Counted from the first letter of the stretch, positions 23,401 to 34,410 are shown. The stretch is DNA of 64,000 nt from Monodelphis domestica (GCF_027887165.1 NC_077229.1:344639380-344703379), one strand, 5' to 3'. Program-made: numbers and translations. The notes: generated by a model from the sequence alone, not told the origin.

Positions 23401-26400
23401 TAAGGGAAACAGAGAAAGATCACTGGCATTCCAGTCCCTTATTAATTCTATTCACAGCATCAGGTTATCAGGCCTGGGTACAGTTTGAACAAGCTTTAAA
23501 ATTTAATAAATGAGAAAGCTGAAGTGCTAAGGTTTTCCCCCATCTCAAAGAGCATTCGTTCACAGTTTTGACAATTCAAAACTGGAAAGCCTATGGAGAT
23601 TTCAGGGAAAAAAGTCAAGGATGCTCTGACCTCCCCTTCTCCTCTACCCTCTTCTCACCCTTACAATCTAATTATAATTTACTTCATTAAGGTAATGACT
23701 AGCACTCAATACTATTATGGGACACCATTTAATGACAGGTTTGGAATTTCTTTGCAGAATTGTTTCTAGTAAACTCCTTACATGAGGGTCAATGCAATAT
23801 GACAGAAAAGGAAAATCATAAATGTTAGAGGGGAAATGAGAAAATTGGAGCACTAATACACTGCTGGTGGAGTTGTAAACTGATCCAACTATTTTGGAGA
23901 ACAATTTGGAACTATTCCCAAAGGGCTAGTCTAAAACTGTGTGTATATAATCTTTGATCCAGCAATACCATTGCTAGTTCTGTATCCCAAAGATATATAT
24001 TTTTTAAAAGCAAGAGACCTATTTGTTCCCCCTGATAATTATATATATAAAACCATTTCCAACATTTTCCCAAAAATATTGAGTCTTGAATTCTCTCCCT
24101 CCCTCCCACCTACCCCCACACTTTCCTTGAGATGGTAAGCAATCTCATATAGATTTTACATTTGCAATCATGTAAAACAAAAAGGACCTAGTTAAATACT
24201 TATTGTATCTTTTTATGTCAACAAAGAATTGGAAATTGAGGTGTTATCCATCAATTGTGGAATAGCTGAATAAGTTATGGTAGATGATTATGATGGAATA
24301 TTGTTGTGCTATGAGAAATGATAAGCAGGATGATTTTGAAAAAATCTGGAAAGATCTTTATGAATTGATACAAGGTGAAGTGAGAGGACCAGAAAAACAT
24401 TGTGCACAGTGACAGCAATATTTTTTGATGAACTGCTATGAATGACCTAGTTATTTTCAGCAAAGCAGTGATCCAAGACAATCCCAAAGACTTGGGATGA
24501 AAGATGACATATTCCCTCTGAAAAAGAACTGATGGAGTTTGAATACAGGCTAGAGCATACTATATTTCCCTCCTTCCCTCCCTCCCTCTCTCTCCCTTCA
24601 TCCTTCTCCTCCTCAATTCCTTAGCCTAATGCTCCTCCTCCTCCTCTTTCTTCTTCTTCCTCCTCTTTCTTCTTCTTCCTCTTCTTCTCCTTCTCCTTCT
24701 TCTTCTCCTTCTCTTCTTTCTTTTTCTTCTCCTCTTCCTCCTCCTCCTCCTACTTCTTCTCTTTTGCAAAATGACTGATATGGAAAAATGTTTTACATGG
24801 TTGCACATGTAAAATCTATATTGGGTAAGAGGGAGGAATGGAAGGGAGGAGGGAAGGAAAGAGGAATAGAATTTGAAACTCCAATTTTTAAAGAAAATGA
24901 ATGTTAAAATTGCTTTTATGTGTAATTAGGAGAAAATAAAGTATTGTTTGAAAAAAGATAAGAGAGCCAATAACTAGCCTAATAATAATCCAACACCATG
25001 TGGGAGTGGCTACCCCCCATAATAAATTGCTTCATTAGGAATCTGGCTAACATAATATATACAGATAAATCCTTGTGGATCTTTAGAATCACAGTCCAAT
25101 GCCTTCCTTTTCAGACAAGAAAACTGATGTACAGGTAAGACAACTTGGACTGCCTCACTTTTCCTCAAATATAAAATGGGGATCAGAGAATTTTAAACCT
25201 ACCTCTATATTAATACTTACAAAGTAGTTCAACCATTTTACAAACCAAAATACAACTATTCCTATGTCACAAATGAATAGAGGCACTCAGAATGTTAGTG
25301 ACCAATTATGGAACATCCAAAGATAGGAATTGAAATGTGATAACCAAATAATAAGGGCCCTTTTCAAAGGGGCTATAACTATATGAGACCTCACTCACTG
25401 AAATATAAATCCTATAAAATCTAGCTAAACTCAGCCTTTGATAATAAACACTTAAGACTCCTAGGACACTTGGAGCACATACCTTGTTGATTCTAAATGG
25501 ACATTCTTTTGTTTCAGATTCAGGAAATTTCTTCATCCATTTTCCTATAAAGTAGGCTGCATTTACCACAAGGATCTTGGTTTGATCATTTACATTGTCC
25601 TCAGTCAAGATGTTCTCAAAATGACCTGAAAAAAGTTTTTTTTAAACCACACAAATTTTATAAAATGAATTTTCCAAATTTGACATCTATTCTTTGCCTT
25701 TAGGTTTATGCAAGGGGAGGTAAAGTCATTCAATACTTCTACCTTTTTCTTCAGACAACCTTGGGCAGGGCATATCCAATTCCTTGGGGTGGGAAAGGGA
25801 GAGGAAGCACAAAATAAGCTCAAATTTTCCCAGCTAACTAACTGGCTCAAAAAAAATTCCTTTGTAGAAGAAAGAGGGACTGAAGAAGGAGTCCTTGCTT
25901 ACATATTAACATAGAAGCAGTAGGCATCTCTACAAACCATAGATATTCAGGGAAGCAGAGGCCATAGGATATAAATAATACCAGGTACACAAGAAGAATT
26001 GAGTTGAGAGCCAGAAGAGCTGGGTTTGAATCTCACTTATGCCTCTGACTGTGTGGCATTGGACAAACCATTTCCTTCTCTGGATCTCATTTTTTTTACA
26101 TCTCAAATTTAAAAGCTGGACTAAGTATTTATACCTACTTCAAGTTCTGAAATTCTATGATTTCTATGATTCATATATCAATTGGCATGCTAAAGCTCAG
26201 AGCAAACTGAAGCTGTCAAAGCCAAGAACAATGACATGGTAGAGGAGGTACAGATGGAGGTTGCTTTTTTAAATTCAAGTGGAAGACCACAGAAGCATTG
26301 CTCTGAGTCAATAGGGACATAAGAATAAATGACAAGTAGGCAAAATTACACAGATGTTATTTAGCTTCTCTTTTCTCTGATAAAGGGAATGATAATTGGA

Positions 26401-29400
26401 TTGAAATAGATGGATCAAAAGTAGTTAATGGGGACAACCACTTGTCAGGCAAGTTATAGTGGAGATGCCTTTCATATGTGGTTTGGATTAAGTGGCCACT
26501 GTGATCTCTTCCAGCTCTCAAATTCTATGATTCTGTCATCTGCCATTCTGTGTTAAACTACAGATGAATAATCAAATCAAGCTATCAGACCCAAACTAAA
26601 TCCCAAGACTCTAAAAGAAATTATTTATGTGACTGCTGAGGCAACAGTCTTCAAATGATCTCAAAGAAGGGTGTCACATAACTAGAGGATAAAATTGTCT
26701 CAATTTTTTTTCCAGATGAAAAAGGAACTGATATGGGGGTATATTATTCAATTCTTTTAAATGCATAAAGATAAAGAACATTGACCCAGAAAATTTGAAT
26801 TCATATCATGCCTCTTGAGCTTACTATCTGTGTGACCTTGTACAAAGAATTTTAATTCCTTGGGCCTCAGTTTATTCAACTGTAAAAAATGAGGTGGTTG
26901 GACTAGATGACCTATAATCCCCTTTCAAATATTATCATTCTTTGTAGACTTATGTAACTGTAAGGTTAAATATTGAGAGCTGATCTAAAGGGGGGAAATA
27001 AAAATAGAAAAACTAGAATATGAAGATAAAAGAGAAATGCCTTCATATTGGGGAAATCACCGGATTAAGATAATTTGTTTTTGCCTGAAAACTCAAAGTT
27101 TCTTCCAGGTATATAGTCAATCTGACATTGTTGACTCAGAATAAGAGAAGAAGAAAAAAAGCAGAATCTGGTCATGGCTATATAGCAATTAATTAAAAAG
27201 TACTTGCCATCGGTAAGGTCTTTAATTGATTTGTTAATCTGGCCTCTAGTGTCTTCCAGTTTATCCTTAAAATCAACTGTTTCCATTTCATTTGCATAGG
27301 GCCTTTTGGTGGCACTAATAAATTCCTGAAAAACACATTTTACAATGCAAACTCATTATACGTTACTTAATTAATGTGCTACAACATAATGAAGCATGTG
27401 TACACTTTAGATATCAGGATGGCAAACTGTTAGGTGGCACAAAAGATAGAGCCCTGGGTCCACAGGATCAAGAAGACCTGCATTCATATCTTAGTCATAA
27501 ACATTCACTTGGCTAAGTCATTTAACTTCTATTTGCCTCAGTTTCCTCATCTGTAAAATGGAGATAATAATAGCACTTACCCCCCCCCCTTCCAGGGTCA
27601 TTATGAAAATCAAATTAAATAATATTTATATAACACTTAGTATGGTGCCAGGCATATAGTAGGCACTATTTAAATGCTAGTTATTATCATTATTAAATCC
27701 AGCTACAGTCTATTTTCATACTGCCTGCAAACTAAGAATGGATTTTCCATTTTTAAATGCAGAATTTGATGATTCCCAATTTATACAAGTTGAAATAGTT
27801 CTTTAACAATTTTTGGCATCCCTCTGTTGAAATTACCTGAACTTTAAGAATGGGCACCTTTCTTGCCTGCTGCTAAAAGAAGTATAATTATGGTAGGATA
27901 TTTAGCTTAGGGGTCTGGTCGCCAGGTTTAGCATGCTTGAGTCTCATAGTGCTTTGGGGGGAGAGAGCATTCCATAAGATGCTTGCTGAAATTTGGGACT
28001 TTTCTGCTCATCAGATTCAGAACTGATTTTTGTTTAACCTACCACCAAACAACTGAAATATTTAATATTGGACAAATTGGTGACTTTTGAAATATATTCT
28101 CTCATCCTCTAGTTCTGGTACTGTGGGAGGTTTAAAAAACAAGACAAAGCATTGTGTATAATCAAGGTGAACCAGGGAGATGAGAGAAATATCCAGATAA
28201 TTGAAGCAAAACACTCTTGAGGAAGAATCTAGACTATCTAGACTGCCTGCTATTGCTGATTAGATTCATCACAATTTGTCTGGTTCTTTGGCTGTTTTTG
28301 TCCAAGTAAATGTAGTCTAGGGGTAAGAATAGAATGCAAGAATATTGGAGATTAGATATGAAAGGGGTACAAATAATCTTCCACCTTATCTATTTTTTCT
28401 GTTAATTGATTCTATCTGTATCCCATCTGTAAGGATTGAATTTATTTTCTAATCCACTAGTGGTTTTAAACTTGGATCATTCTAATAAAAGCTTCCTTAT
28501 AACACTGTCTGCTGAAATAAAGTTGGGGGAAAGGCTATATGCAAAAATTTTGTGCAAATACAGCACATAAAAATAGAAGGGAAAGAGATTTTCTCTCCTG
28601 TTACATCAATATTATTGGCTGAATGAATGGTCAGAGAGCATTAGGCCAGGCAGCAATGGGTTTAACTTGTTGCTATGACATCAGTAACTGGGCTAATGCT
28701 AACTGCTAGGTGGCACAATGAATCTGGCATCAGAACTCATTTTTCTGAATTTACTTCTACTTACTAGCTTCGTGTTGTTGGGCAAATCACTTAATGTGCC
28801 TCAGTTTCCTCATCTATAAAATGAGATACAGAAATAAATGGCCAACCATTCCAATATCTTTGCTAAGAAAACCCCATGTGGAGGTCATGAAGAGTTGGAC
28901 ATGACTGAAAAACAACTGAACAACACGATCATTGACAGCTCAGTCAGCTTTTAAATGCTAATAGATTTTATACAAATATATACATATATAAAACATATTT
29001 TGCATTATATAATATATATCACATATAACCTAATATGTATATCTTTTCCATATTGGGATCATAGATTTAGATCTTTAGAAAAGTCATCTAAACTAATCTC
29101 CTCGTCTTATAGACTGTAAGTGTTTTGCCAAAGATCATATAACAATTGGCAGGTCTGCGGTTTGAGTCTAAGTTCTCTGACTTCAAATCCAATCTTAAAC
29201 TGAACATTTCCTTGATTCAACCCAACATGAAGTTCCAGGTACAAGTCTAAAGGTACAGAGTGGGATCTGCTGGTCTAGAAGTTTGGAAGCATCATCAGTT
29301 GTCAGATGCCCTGGCTTTTGCTTAGTACCTCCCTAGTTGCCCCATAGATAATTAAGAAGACCAGCTGAGGCTTGGATGTCCCCAAATGGTCCAAGAATCC

Positions 29401-32400
29401 CAAATGTCCCAGTGAGGCTACGACCCCGTGTGCAGTTCTAAAAGTGAGAAAGGAAGCATAAACCAAGTTAGTTTGTTCATTTTTTTAAGCAACTTACCGT
29501 ACACGGGTTTAGAGATTTATCTATGTAGAGTCTTTTGATGAGCTTCAAAGAGTAGAAAGAACTAAGTTTGTTTACATCAGAGGTCACTGTTTGAAACCCA
29601 AAAGGCACCTCTTTGACATTTTCAAAGTGAAGGACCTGTGAACAAAAGAGGAAGTTGCTTAATGGAAACCATTGATCTTTTCTGTCACTTTTGGACAGCT
29701 CAATTCAAGTAACAAATACTCATTTATTGAATGCTGGCCAAGTTCAGTGTCCTATGCTAGGCACTGGGTAGGGACCAAGACACAAATCACATGAACCACA
29801 GTTCCTGATTTCACAAAGCTTGTATAATAGGGGAATGTGGCACAGGAATAAATAACTATATGCCATTCTCTGTTAATTGTTTTAGAAATAGATTTGGGGG
29901 GCAGTGAGGTAACACAGTGGAGAGCCAGGTCTGGAGTTGTGAGGTCTTTGGTTCAAATCTGGCCTCAGACACTTCCCAGCTGTGTGATCCTGGGCAAGTC
30001 ACTCAACAGCATTTGCCTACCACTTCCTATTCTGTCTTAGAGTTGTTACTAAGTCAGAAAGAAAGGGTTTAAAGAGAGAGAGAGAGAGAGAGAGAGAAAT
30101 GGATTCTCCAATTCGATGCTCTAATGTTAACATTGGACACTGTTCAACTATGATAAGTTTCAGGCTTCCTCAGAGAAGGAACTAGGATCATCATCTGAAG
30201 GATGAAAATGATAATATTTAATAATAAATGGCATTTGTATAGCACCTTAAAGTTTCCAATGTCCTTTATTTTTTTTAAACCCTTACCTTCCATCTTAGAA
30301 TCAATACTGTGTATTGGTTCCAAGGCAGAAGAGCAATAAAGGCTAGACAATAGGGGTCAAGTGATGTGCCCAGGGTCACGCAGCTGAGAAGTGTCTGAGG
30401 CCAGATTTGAACCTAGGACCTCCCATCTCTAGGCCTGGCTCTCAATCCACTGAGCAACCCAGCTGCTCCCCATCCAATGTCCTTTATATACATCACTCAC
30501 TTAGCCTTGAAAAAACTGCAAATTAGGTATGATAGGTATTATTTTGACCATATAAGCAAGGCTGGGAATTTCTGTGAATAAGGCTAATAAATATCAGACC
30601 CAGGCTTCTGCACTCAGGTCCTCTTCTGTCTGAGTCTATAATGTGTCACGCTACAAAACTCCTGTGAAAGGGGTGTACTGGTGAAACACTAGCCCCAGAC
30701 AGTCTGGGTGATTTAACCAAAGCCTCCCACAGTGAAGAGGGATGAGTCCTGGTTAGAAGGCAGAGCAGGACAAATCAGGTACTGATGCTCCTAGTCCTTT
30801 CAAAAATACTCATTTCTCCAGAGGGAAAATGGACTTATTGTTAAGGTGCAGCCAGGGAAACAATAACATCATCTTCATCATAATAGCAACCATGTTTACT
30901 GTGTGCCAGGCACTTTATAATCTTTATCTCCTTTGATCCTCACATCACCCCTGGGAGAAAGCTATCATTATTCCCATTCTACAGTTTAGTAAACCGAGGC
31001 AAACAGGGTAAGTGACTGGCCCATTGTCACAATAAGTCTCTGAGGCTGGATTTGAAGTTGGGTTTTCCTGACTCCAAGCCTCATGCTCTGTCCATTGTAC
31101 CAGCTAATTCCTCAAAGAGTTGTGTGTCTGAGGGAGTAATAATCCTAGAGGAAGAAAAATGTATGGGAAACCCAAGAAAGCTGTTCTGAACCATTCTAGA
31201 TTTGGTCAGTATAAAAAAACAAACTTGGTAAGCCACCTCAAGCCCAGCCTTTTAAGGTCTTTCATAAGCTGAACTCCACTTAGCCTGGTCAACCATATCT
31301 CCTACCCTTCTTCTGCATTCATTGTCTGCTTCTGCAGCCTCTCTCACTCTCCTTTGGCCAAATCCTATGCAGTTCCACCTTCAACTCCTTCCCCTACCTG
31401 GATTACATCCTCTTCTCACTTAAACATTTCATGGAACCATAGAGGTAGAGGTGGAAGGGATATGAGAGATCATCTAATCCAGCAGACTTTTTCACGAATA
31501 AAGAAACTGAGGATCAGACATGTTTTGTTTTTTGCCCAAGGTCACACAAGTCCCAAAGCTGAGATCTGATCTGGAATTTGTTTGACTCCACACCCAGCAC
31601 TGCTTCCACCATACTGAATCACTCAAATTCTGCCCATCCTGTGGAGTCAGACTCAAGTCCCATTTACTCCTTACAGTCTTCTCCAACCTTTCTAGCCCTG
31701 GTGGTTTCTCTCCTATGATTTCTCATTGCACTTAACTTTAATACTCCAATTTAACAACTCAGAATTATCTCTTGGTTTCATGCAGTTTTGCTTGCCCAAA
31801 CATCAAAAAGGCTGGTCTTATAAGCTTTTTGACCCTTTTCAATGAGCAGCTAGGTGGCACAGTCACACATTTCACATCTGCAGTGGAGAGAGGGCTGGGC
31901 CTAGAGTCAGGAAGATCAGAATTTAAATCTGGCCTCAAATACTTAATAGCTATAGTCCTGGGGAAGTCACTTAACCCAATTTGCCTCAGTTTCCTCATCT
32001 ATAAAAATGAGCCAGAGAAGGAAAGGGCAAGCCACTCCAGTATCTTTGCCAAGAAAACAGCACAATAACAACACTTAAAGCATTGAAGCATTGTTATCAG
32101 CTAATAGTTAATATAGAGTTTTGAGGAAACAAGGTTGTTTGCCAGGGAGAACATTCTCTTTATACTTTCCAGAAAAATGGATTGGAATTGTGAGGGGGAA
32201 AGTAGTAGGGAAGAGACAGATGAGGGAAGGGCTGAACTTATATGTCCAGACCTCATGCAACCATGACGCAGAGAGCCTGACCCAGGGAGCCCCCAGAATG
32301 CTCAAGGGCTCATCCAGGCTAGAAGTTCTTGAGTTTCTTGGAGGGGAAAAAAGTGCTATGTAAATAAAAACATAATCATTAGTAGAGTAATGCTAGATAA

Positions 32401-33862
32401 TAGATAATTTCTTCTGATGACTACAAATAAATAAGGGTGCAGATAAAGGTAACAAGATGCTTGGAAATATAATCTATGGAAATAAGCACTGATGTGGAGA
32501 CAAATTTGGGTAAATAAAACTTTGCAAACTTTACTGCACATTACTGCCAAAAGAACCAACTTATCCTCACTAGCAATGGAAAGCATTGATTAGGCCTGGT
32601 ACTCTATTGGCCATTGACCAAAACTATAATGACAAGGATACCTTGATATAGAGGAAAACAATAATATTTTACATTTGCAGAGAACTTAGTAAGGAAGGTC
32701 TCCAGCATGTTGGGTGAGCCTCCTGTGACAAAGGTATGGGAGAATATATCTAAGAATTGATAGGTATGGATGGGTGGTAATATGTGTTACTGGAAGGAAC
32801 ATTCAAACTGAGGAGATCCAAGATCTGTTTGGGCATAGTAATTCTCAAAATTTTTTTCATATACATTATGTTATTTGATCCTTACCACATATACCCTATA
32901 AGATTGTAAGGAAAGGAACTATCTCACCCATTTCATAGTTTAGGAAACTATGATGAAGAGATTAAATGACTTGTCATAATTATTGACAAATCTTGAACTC
33001 AAATCCAGTTTCACAGAGTTCAAGCCTAGGGATCTTTCTACTACAACACACTTCTTTCTCTTGGGGCTCCAGTGGTATGAATCAGAAAGAGACCACCAGC
33101 ATCTATTTCAAAATAGTTGAATGGATTCCACAAAACCATGCAATTCAATTTCAGAAATTGCCTATTCAATATGGGAACATGGAGATGAAGAAAATGGGCC
33201 ATGCCTTAATTTTTGCACCTTTTATATGCTCTTCATGTTAGAGTGTTTTGGAGCAAAATATATAATTCTCTACATCAGAAAATTTATAAAGAAAAAGAAA
33301 AAACTTAAGTCCACAAGTTTAAATGTGTTTCTTTTAAGTAACATAATAATGAATTCCATTTCTTATTTCATTCCTTACCTCATTTTTTATTTAATAAAAG
33401 GATACAAATCATTCACCTTTATGGTTTTCATTAATATATTTTATTTTTCTTTTGTCATTTTCTCTGGCTTTGATACTTATTTTTATATATTTCAAATTTC
33501 ATACTAAGCAATGTTTTCCTGTTTGACTGTCACTTTATCCAAATACTAATGTTGAGATTTTAATAGTTACACTTTTTAGAAAAATTGCTTATTTTAAAAT
33601 TAATACTAAAATTCTTCCCATTCCCCCCCATATTGTTCAAGCAAATGCAAATTATAGCAGCTCTTAAAAATGAAAAAAAAAATCCAAAGCTCACCTTTCC
33701 AATTTCATTTGCTGTGTCACCTTTGGTGCCCACTTGAGCCAGGGACAGAGAAGTAGAAAGACATATTGGAGAAAAAAGGACATTGTCTGTCGTTCCTTTG
33801 TCACACAGCTGTTTGAAAAGATCAACTGCAAAAGCTGAATTTGCCAGTCGTAGAGCATCCAT
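20029..33862 (-). CDS. SERPINB5: Maspin, clade B serpin (whole coding region, six exons)
   Basis: The coding sequence joins, on the minus strand, 33862-33695, 29635-29498, 27325-27208, 25625-25483, 21472-21305 and 20421-20029. The total is 1128 nt, or 375 residues plus TAA, the same length as human maspin. Recognisable maspin segments include MDALRLANSAFAVDLFKQLC at the start, NDQTKILVVNAAYF in the middle and HNKTRNIIFFGKFCSP at the end. Family knowledge: maspin is a non-inhibitory serpin of epithelial cells, found in cytoplasm, nucleus and at the cell surface, linked to adhesion and tumour suppression; it has no cleaved signal peptide. The reactive loop keeps Arg340 at P1 with a hinge (ITEDGGDSIE, 326-335) lacking the small residues of inhibitory serpins. 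Intron phases are 0, 0, 1, 0, 0. No stop or frameshift is seen, so the gene looks functional. Cys101 is present and Cys287 absent relative to human as I recall it. Confidence 0.97.
20422..21304 (-). other. SERPINB5: SERPINB5 intron 6
   Basis: GT-AG, 883 bp. Holds an antisense L2 3' end (about 20520-20990, starting AGGACTTATTAAGTGTCTAC) and a short SINE (21088-21210, plus). Confidence 0.85.
21305..21472 (-). CDS. SERPINB5: SERPINB5 coding exon 5, residues 190-245
   Basis: The acceptor TTTTACAG precedes ACAGACACC (TDT). The exon reads TDTKPVQMMHIEATFCMGNI, then IIELPFQNKHLSMLIILPKD and STGLEK. The donor is GTAAGG, phase 0, 168 nt. It covers the serpin strands 3C, 1B, 2B and 3B, with Cys205 and Cys214 conserved. 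Confidence 0.96.
22138..22325 (+). repeat. SINE type A
   Basis: Head GGTAGCTAGGTGGCTCAGTG, B box CGGGTTCAAAT, then GGGCAAGTCATTTAAC and a tail near AAAGTAAGAGTTTTTAAA. Confidence 0.85.
23815..24960 (+). repeat. Old L1 fragment
   Basis: Diverged ORF2 end and 3' region: ACTGCTGGTGGAGTTGTAAA, then GATCCAGCAATACCATTGCT, with a later block ATGGAATATTGTTGTGCTAT. About 24000-24200 looks like another repeat inserted within it. Confidence 0.65.
24564..24768. repeat. Long polypyrimidine/polypurine tract (CTT/CTC-rich)
   Basis: About 200 bp are almost wholly C and T on the plus strand, so the SERPINB5 sense strand is purine-only here. Only a short stretch near 24618-24630 breaks it. Confidence 0.9.
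25483..25625 (-). CDS. SERPINB5: SERPINB5 coding exon 4, rest of 142 to residue 189
   Basis: The exon starts after TTTTTTCAG, completes Gly142 and reads HFENILTEDNVNDQTK, then AAYFIGKWMKKFPESETKE and CPFRINK. The donor is GTATGT after AAG, phase 0, 143 nt. This is the conserved serpin breach and strand 3A region (the VNAAYF block). Cys183 is conserved. Confidence 0.96.
25626..27207 (-). other. SERPINB5: SERPINB5 intron 4 (GC-AG)
   Basis: 1582 bp, starting GCAAGT and ending TTTTTTCAG. Contains SINE or MIR-like copies (about 25980-26160 and 26780-26940, plus) and a CR1-type 3' end near 26440-26540. Confidence 0.85.
27208..27325 (-). CDS. SERPINB5: SERPINB5 coding exon 3, residues 103-141 plus first base of 142; GC donor
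   Basis: The acceptor TTTTTCAG precedes GAATTTATTAGTGCC (EFISA). The exon reads EFISATKRPYANEMETVDF, then GQINKSIKDLTD, and ends in GATG. The next bases are GCAAGT, so the donor is GC rather than GT. The next exon begins GTCATTTTGAG, and G plus GT makes the glycine codon of the conserved DGHFEN motif, which fixes the junction. Phase 1, 118 nt. Confidence 0.93.
27430..27690 (+). repeat. MIR element
   Basis: Core and tail words GCCTCAGTTTCCTCATCTGT, AAAATGGAGATAATAATAGC and TGGTGCCAGGCATATAGTAG, with a C-run at 27581-27590. Confidence 0.8.
28695..28926 (+). repeat. SINE type B
   Basis: GCTAGGTGGCACAATGAATC head, CCTCAGTTTCCTCATCTATA core and the tail CATGACTGAAAAACAACTGA. Confidence 0.8.
29498..29635 (-). 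CDS. SERPINB5: SERPINB5 coding exon 2, residues 57-102
   Basis: The frame opens after a CACAG acceptor (29640-29636) and reads VLHFENVKEVPFGF, then KLSSFYSLKLIKRLYIDKSL. It ends at a GTAAGT donor after ACG, phase 0, and is 138 nt long. The last six residues read SLNPCT, where human maspin (from memory) has SLNLST, which adds a cysteine at position 101. The exon has no internal ATG in frame, so simple ORF scans that need a start codon miss it. Confidence 0.94.
29897..30100 (+). repeat. SINE type A with (GA)n tail
   Basis: B box TTGGTTCAAATC, core CTGGGCAAGTCACTCAAC, and a tail of about 12 GA units. Flanks AGAAATAGATT and AGAAATGGATT are a probable target duplication. Confidence 0.85.
30270..30473 (-). 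repeat. SINE type A with 14-bp target duplication
   Basis: Flanked by CCAATGTCCTTTAT at 30256-30269 and 30474-30487. It splits an older SINE-like repeat (about 30220-30640). Confidence 0.9.
31225..31800 (+). repeat. L2 LINE fragment, interrupted
   Basis: Plus-sense L2 3' part (CTTTCATAAGCTGAACTCCA; CAAGTCCCATTTACTCCTTA), with an older-type SINE-like unit at about 31425-31622. Confidence 0.55.
31843..32075 (+). repeat. SINE type B
   Basis: GCAGCTAGGTGGCACAGTCA head, GCCTCAGTTTCCTCATCTAT core, and CCACTCCAGTATCTTTGCCA in the tail. Confidence 0.85.
33695..33862 (-). CDS. SERPINB5: SERPINB5 coding exon 1 (gene exon 2), residues 1-56
   Basis: The ATG lies at 33862-33860. The acceptor TTTTCTCTCCCAG ends at 33870, leaving a 7-nt untranslated leader (ACTCACA) in this exon, so the rest of the 5' UTR must lie in an upstream exon. 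The donor GTGAGC follows GGAAAG at 33695, phase 0. The exon encodes the hydrophobic helix A region, which in clade B serpins serves in place of a cleaved signal peptide, with Cys20 and Cys34 conserved. Reading past the donor gives a chance extension inside the intron that is not coding. Confidence 0.96.
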
Positions 33863-34172
33863 TGTGAGTCTGGGAGAGAAAAGAAAAGGAACATATTATA
33901 CTCATAAAATTACATACTATCTTAGAGTGGGAAGGCCCCTTTGAGTCAATTTAATCCAATAAGAATTTTCTCTATAGCATAAGAGATAATCTAAGCCTTC
34001 ATTGCTACAGAATAGGGAGGTTGAGGGAGAAGGACATGCAAGATTCTTCAAGCAAAATAAAAAGCTAAATTATTTTTTCAAAGAAGAGGCTTTCTTAAAA
34101 TTTTGGTCTTGAAATTATTTCTGAACTGTACCACTTCTACACTGTAATGATTCTGTCTTTAATAAGTAACTG

Positions 34173-34410
34173 TTAACCAAGCATGATAGCACACATCTGA
34201 AATTCCAGCTAAGGAGACTAAAGCTGATGGATTGCTTGAGTTCTGGAGTTCTGAGGTGCAATGAAGCATGCCCATCTAAGTTTGGCCTCAATTTAGTGAG
34301 GGCACCTAGGAGGAATTGGAGAAGGTCATGAGATTGACTAAAGAAAAGCAGACTGACCCAGGTCAGAAACTTGGGTACCACAGAGAGTTCCCCTAAGCAT
34401 CAGGGAGGGT
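34173..34410 (+). pseudogene. 7SL (SRP) RNA pseudogene
   Basis: Tracks 7SL RNA through both the Alu and S domains: ATTCCAGCTAAGGAGACTAA, GATTGCTTGAGTTCTGGAGT, then TAAGTTTGGCCTCAAT, GACCCAGGTCAGAAAC and CATCAG in the right order and spacing. The substitutions are many, including in the conserved start (GCCGGGC becomes AACCAAGC), and the 3' end fades, so it is a dead copy. It contains S-domain sequence, unlike Alu or B1. Confidence 0.75.

Larger units (their letters stand above)
21473..25482 (-). other. SERPINB5: SERPINB5 intron 5
   Basis: GT-AG, 4010 bp. In order along the plus strand: a hAT-like repeat (21720-21893), a SINE-like piece (21893-22030), SINE type A plus (22138-22325), another SINE plus (22495-22690), unassigned DNA to 23800, an old L1, a polypyrimidine tract within it, and a SINE-like stretch near 25080-25330. 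Confidence 0.85.
27326..29497 (-). other. SERPINB5: SERPINB5 intron 3
   Basis: GT-AG, 2172 bp. Holds a MIR copy (27430-27690, plus), SINE type B (28695-28926, plus), an AT-rich patch (28972-29030) and an old SINE-like repeat (29040-29190). 27700-28690 shows nothing recognisable. Confidence 0.85.
29636..33694 (-). other. SERPINB5: SERPINB5 intron 2
   Basis: GT-AG, 4059 bp. In order: L2 tail antisense (29695-29890), SINE A plus, SINE A minus, SINE-like minus (30870-31112), L2 plus (31225-31800) with an old SINE-like insert (31425-31622), SINE B plus (31843-32075), unassigned (32100-32640), SINE-like minus (32640-33010, possibly split), then AT-rich DNA. Confidence 0.85.

Noticed and set aside
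24626..24808. Arginine/lysine-rich 60-residue frame
   Set aside because: Translation of the polypurine microsatellite on the minus strand.
33560..33694. C-terminal extension of the first maspin exon into a 100-residue product
   Set aside because: The GTGAGC donor at 33694 ends the exon; the extension is intron read-through that loses similarity to serpins.
34173..34410. Functional SRP RNA gene
   Set aside because: Too many substitutions in the conserved Alu domain and a degraded 3' end.
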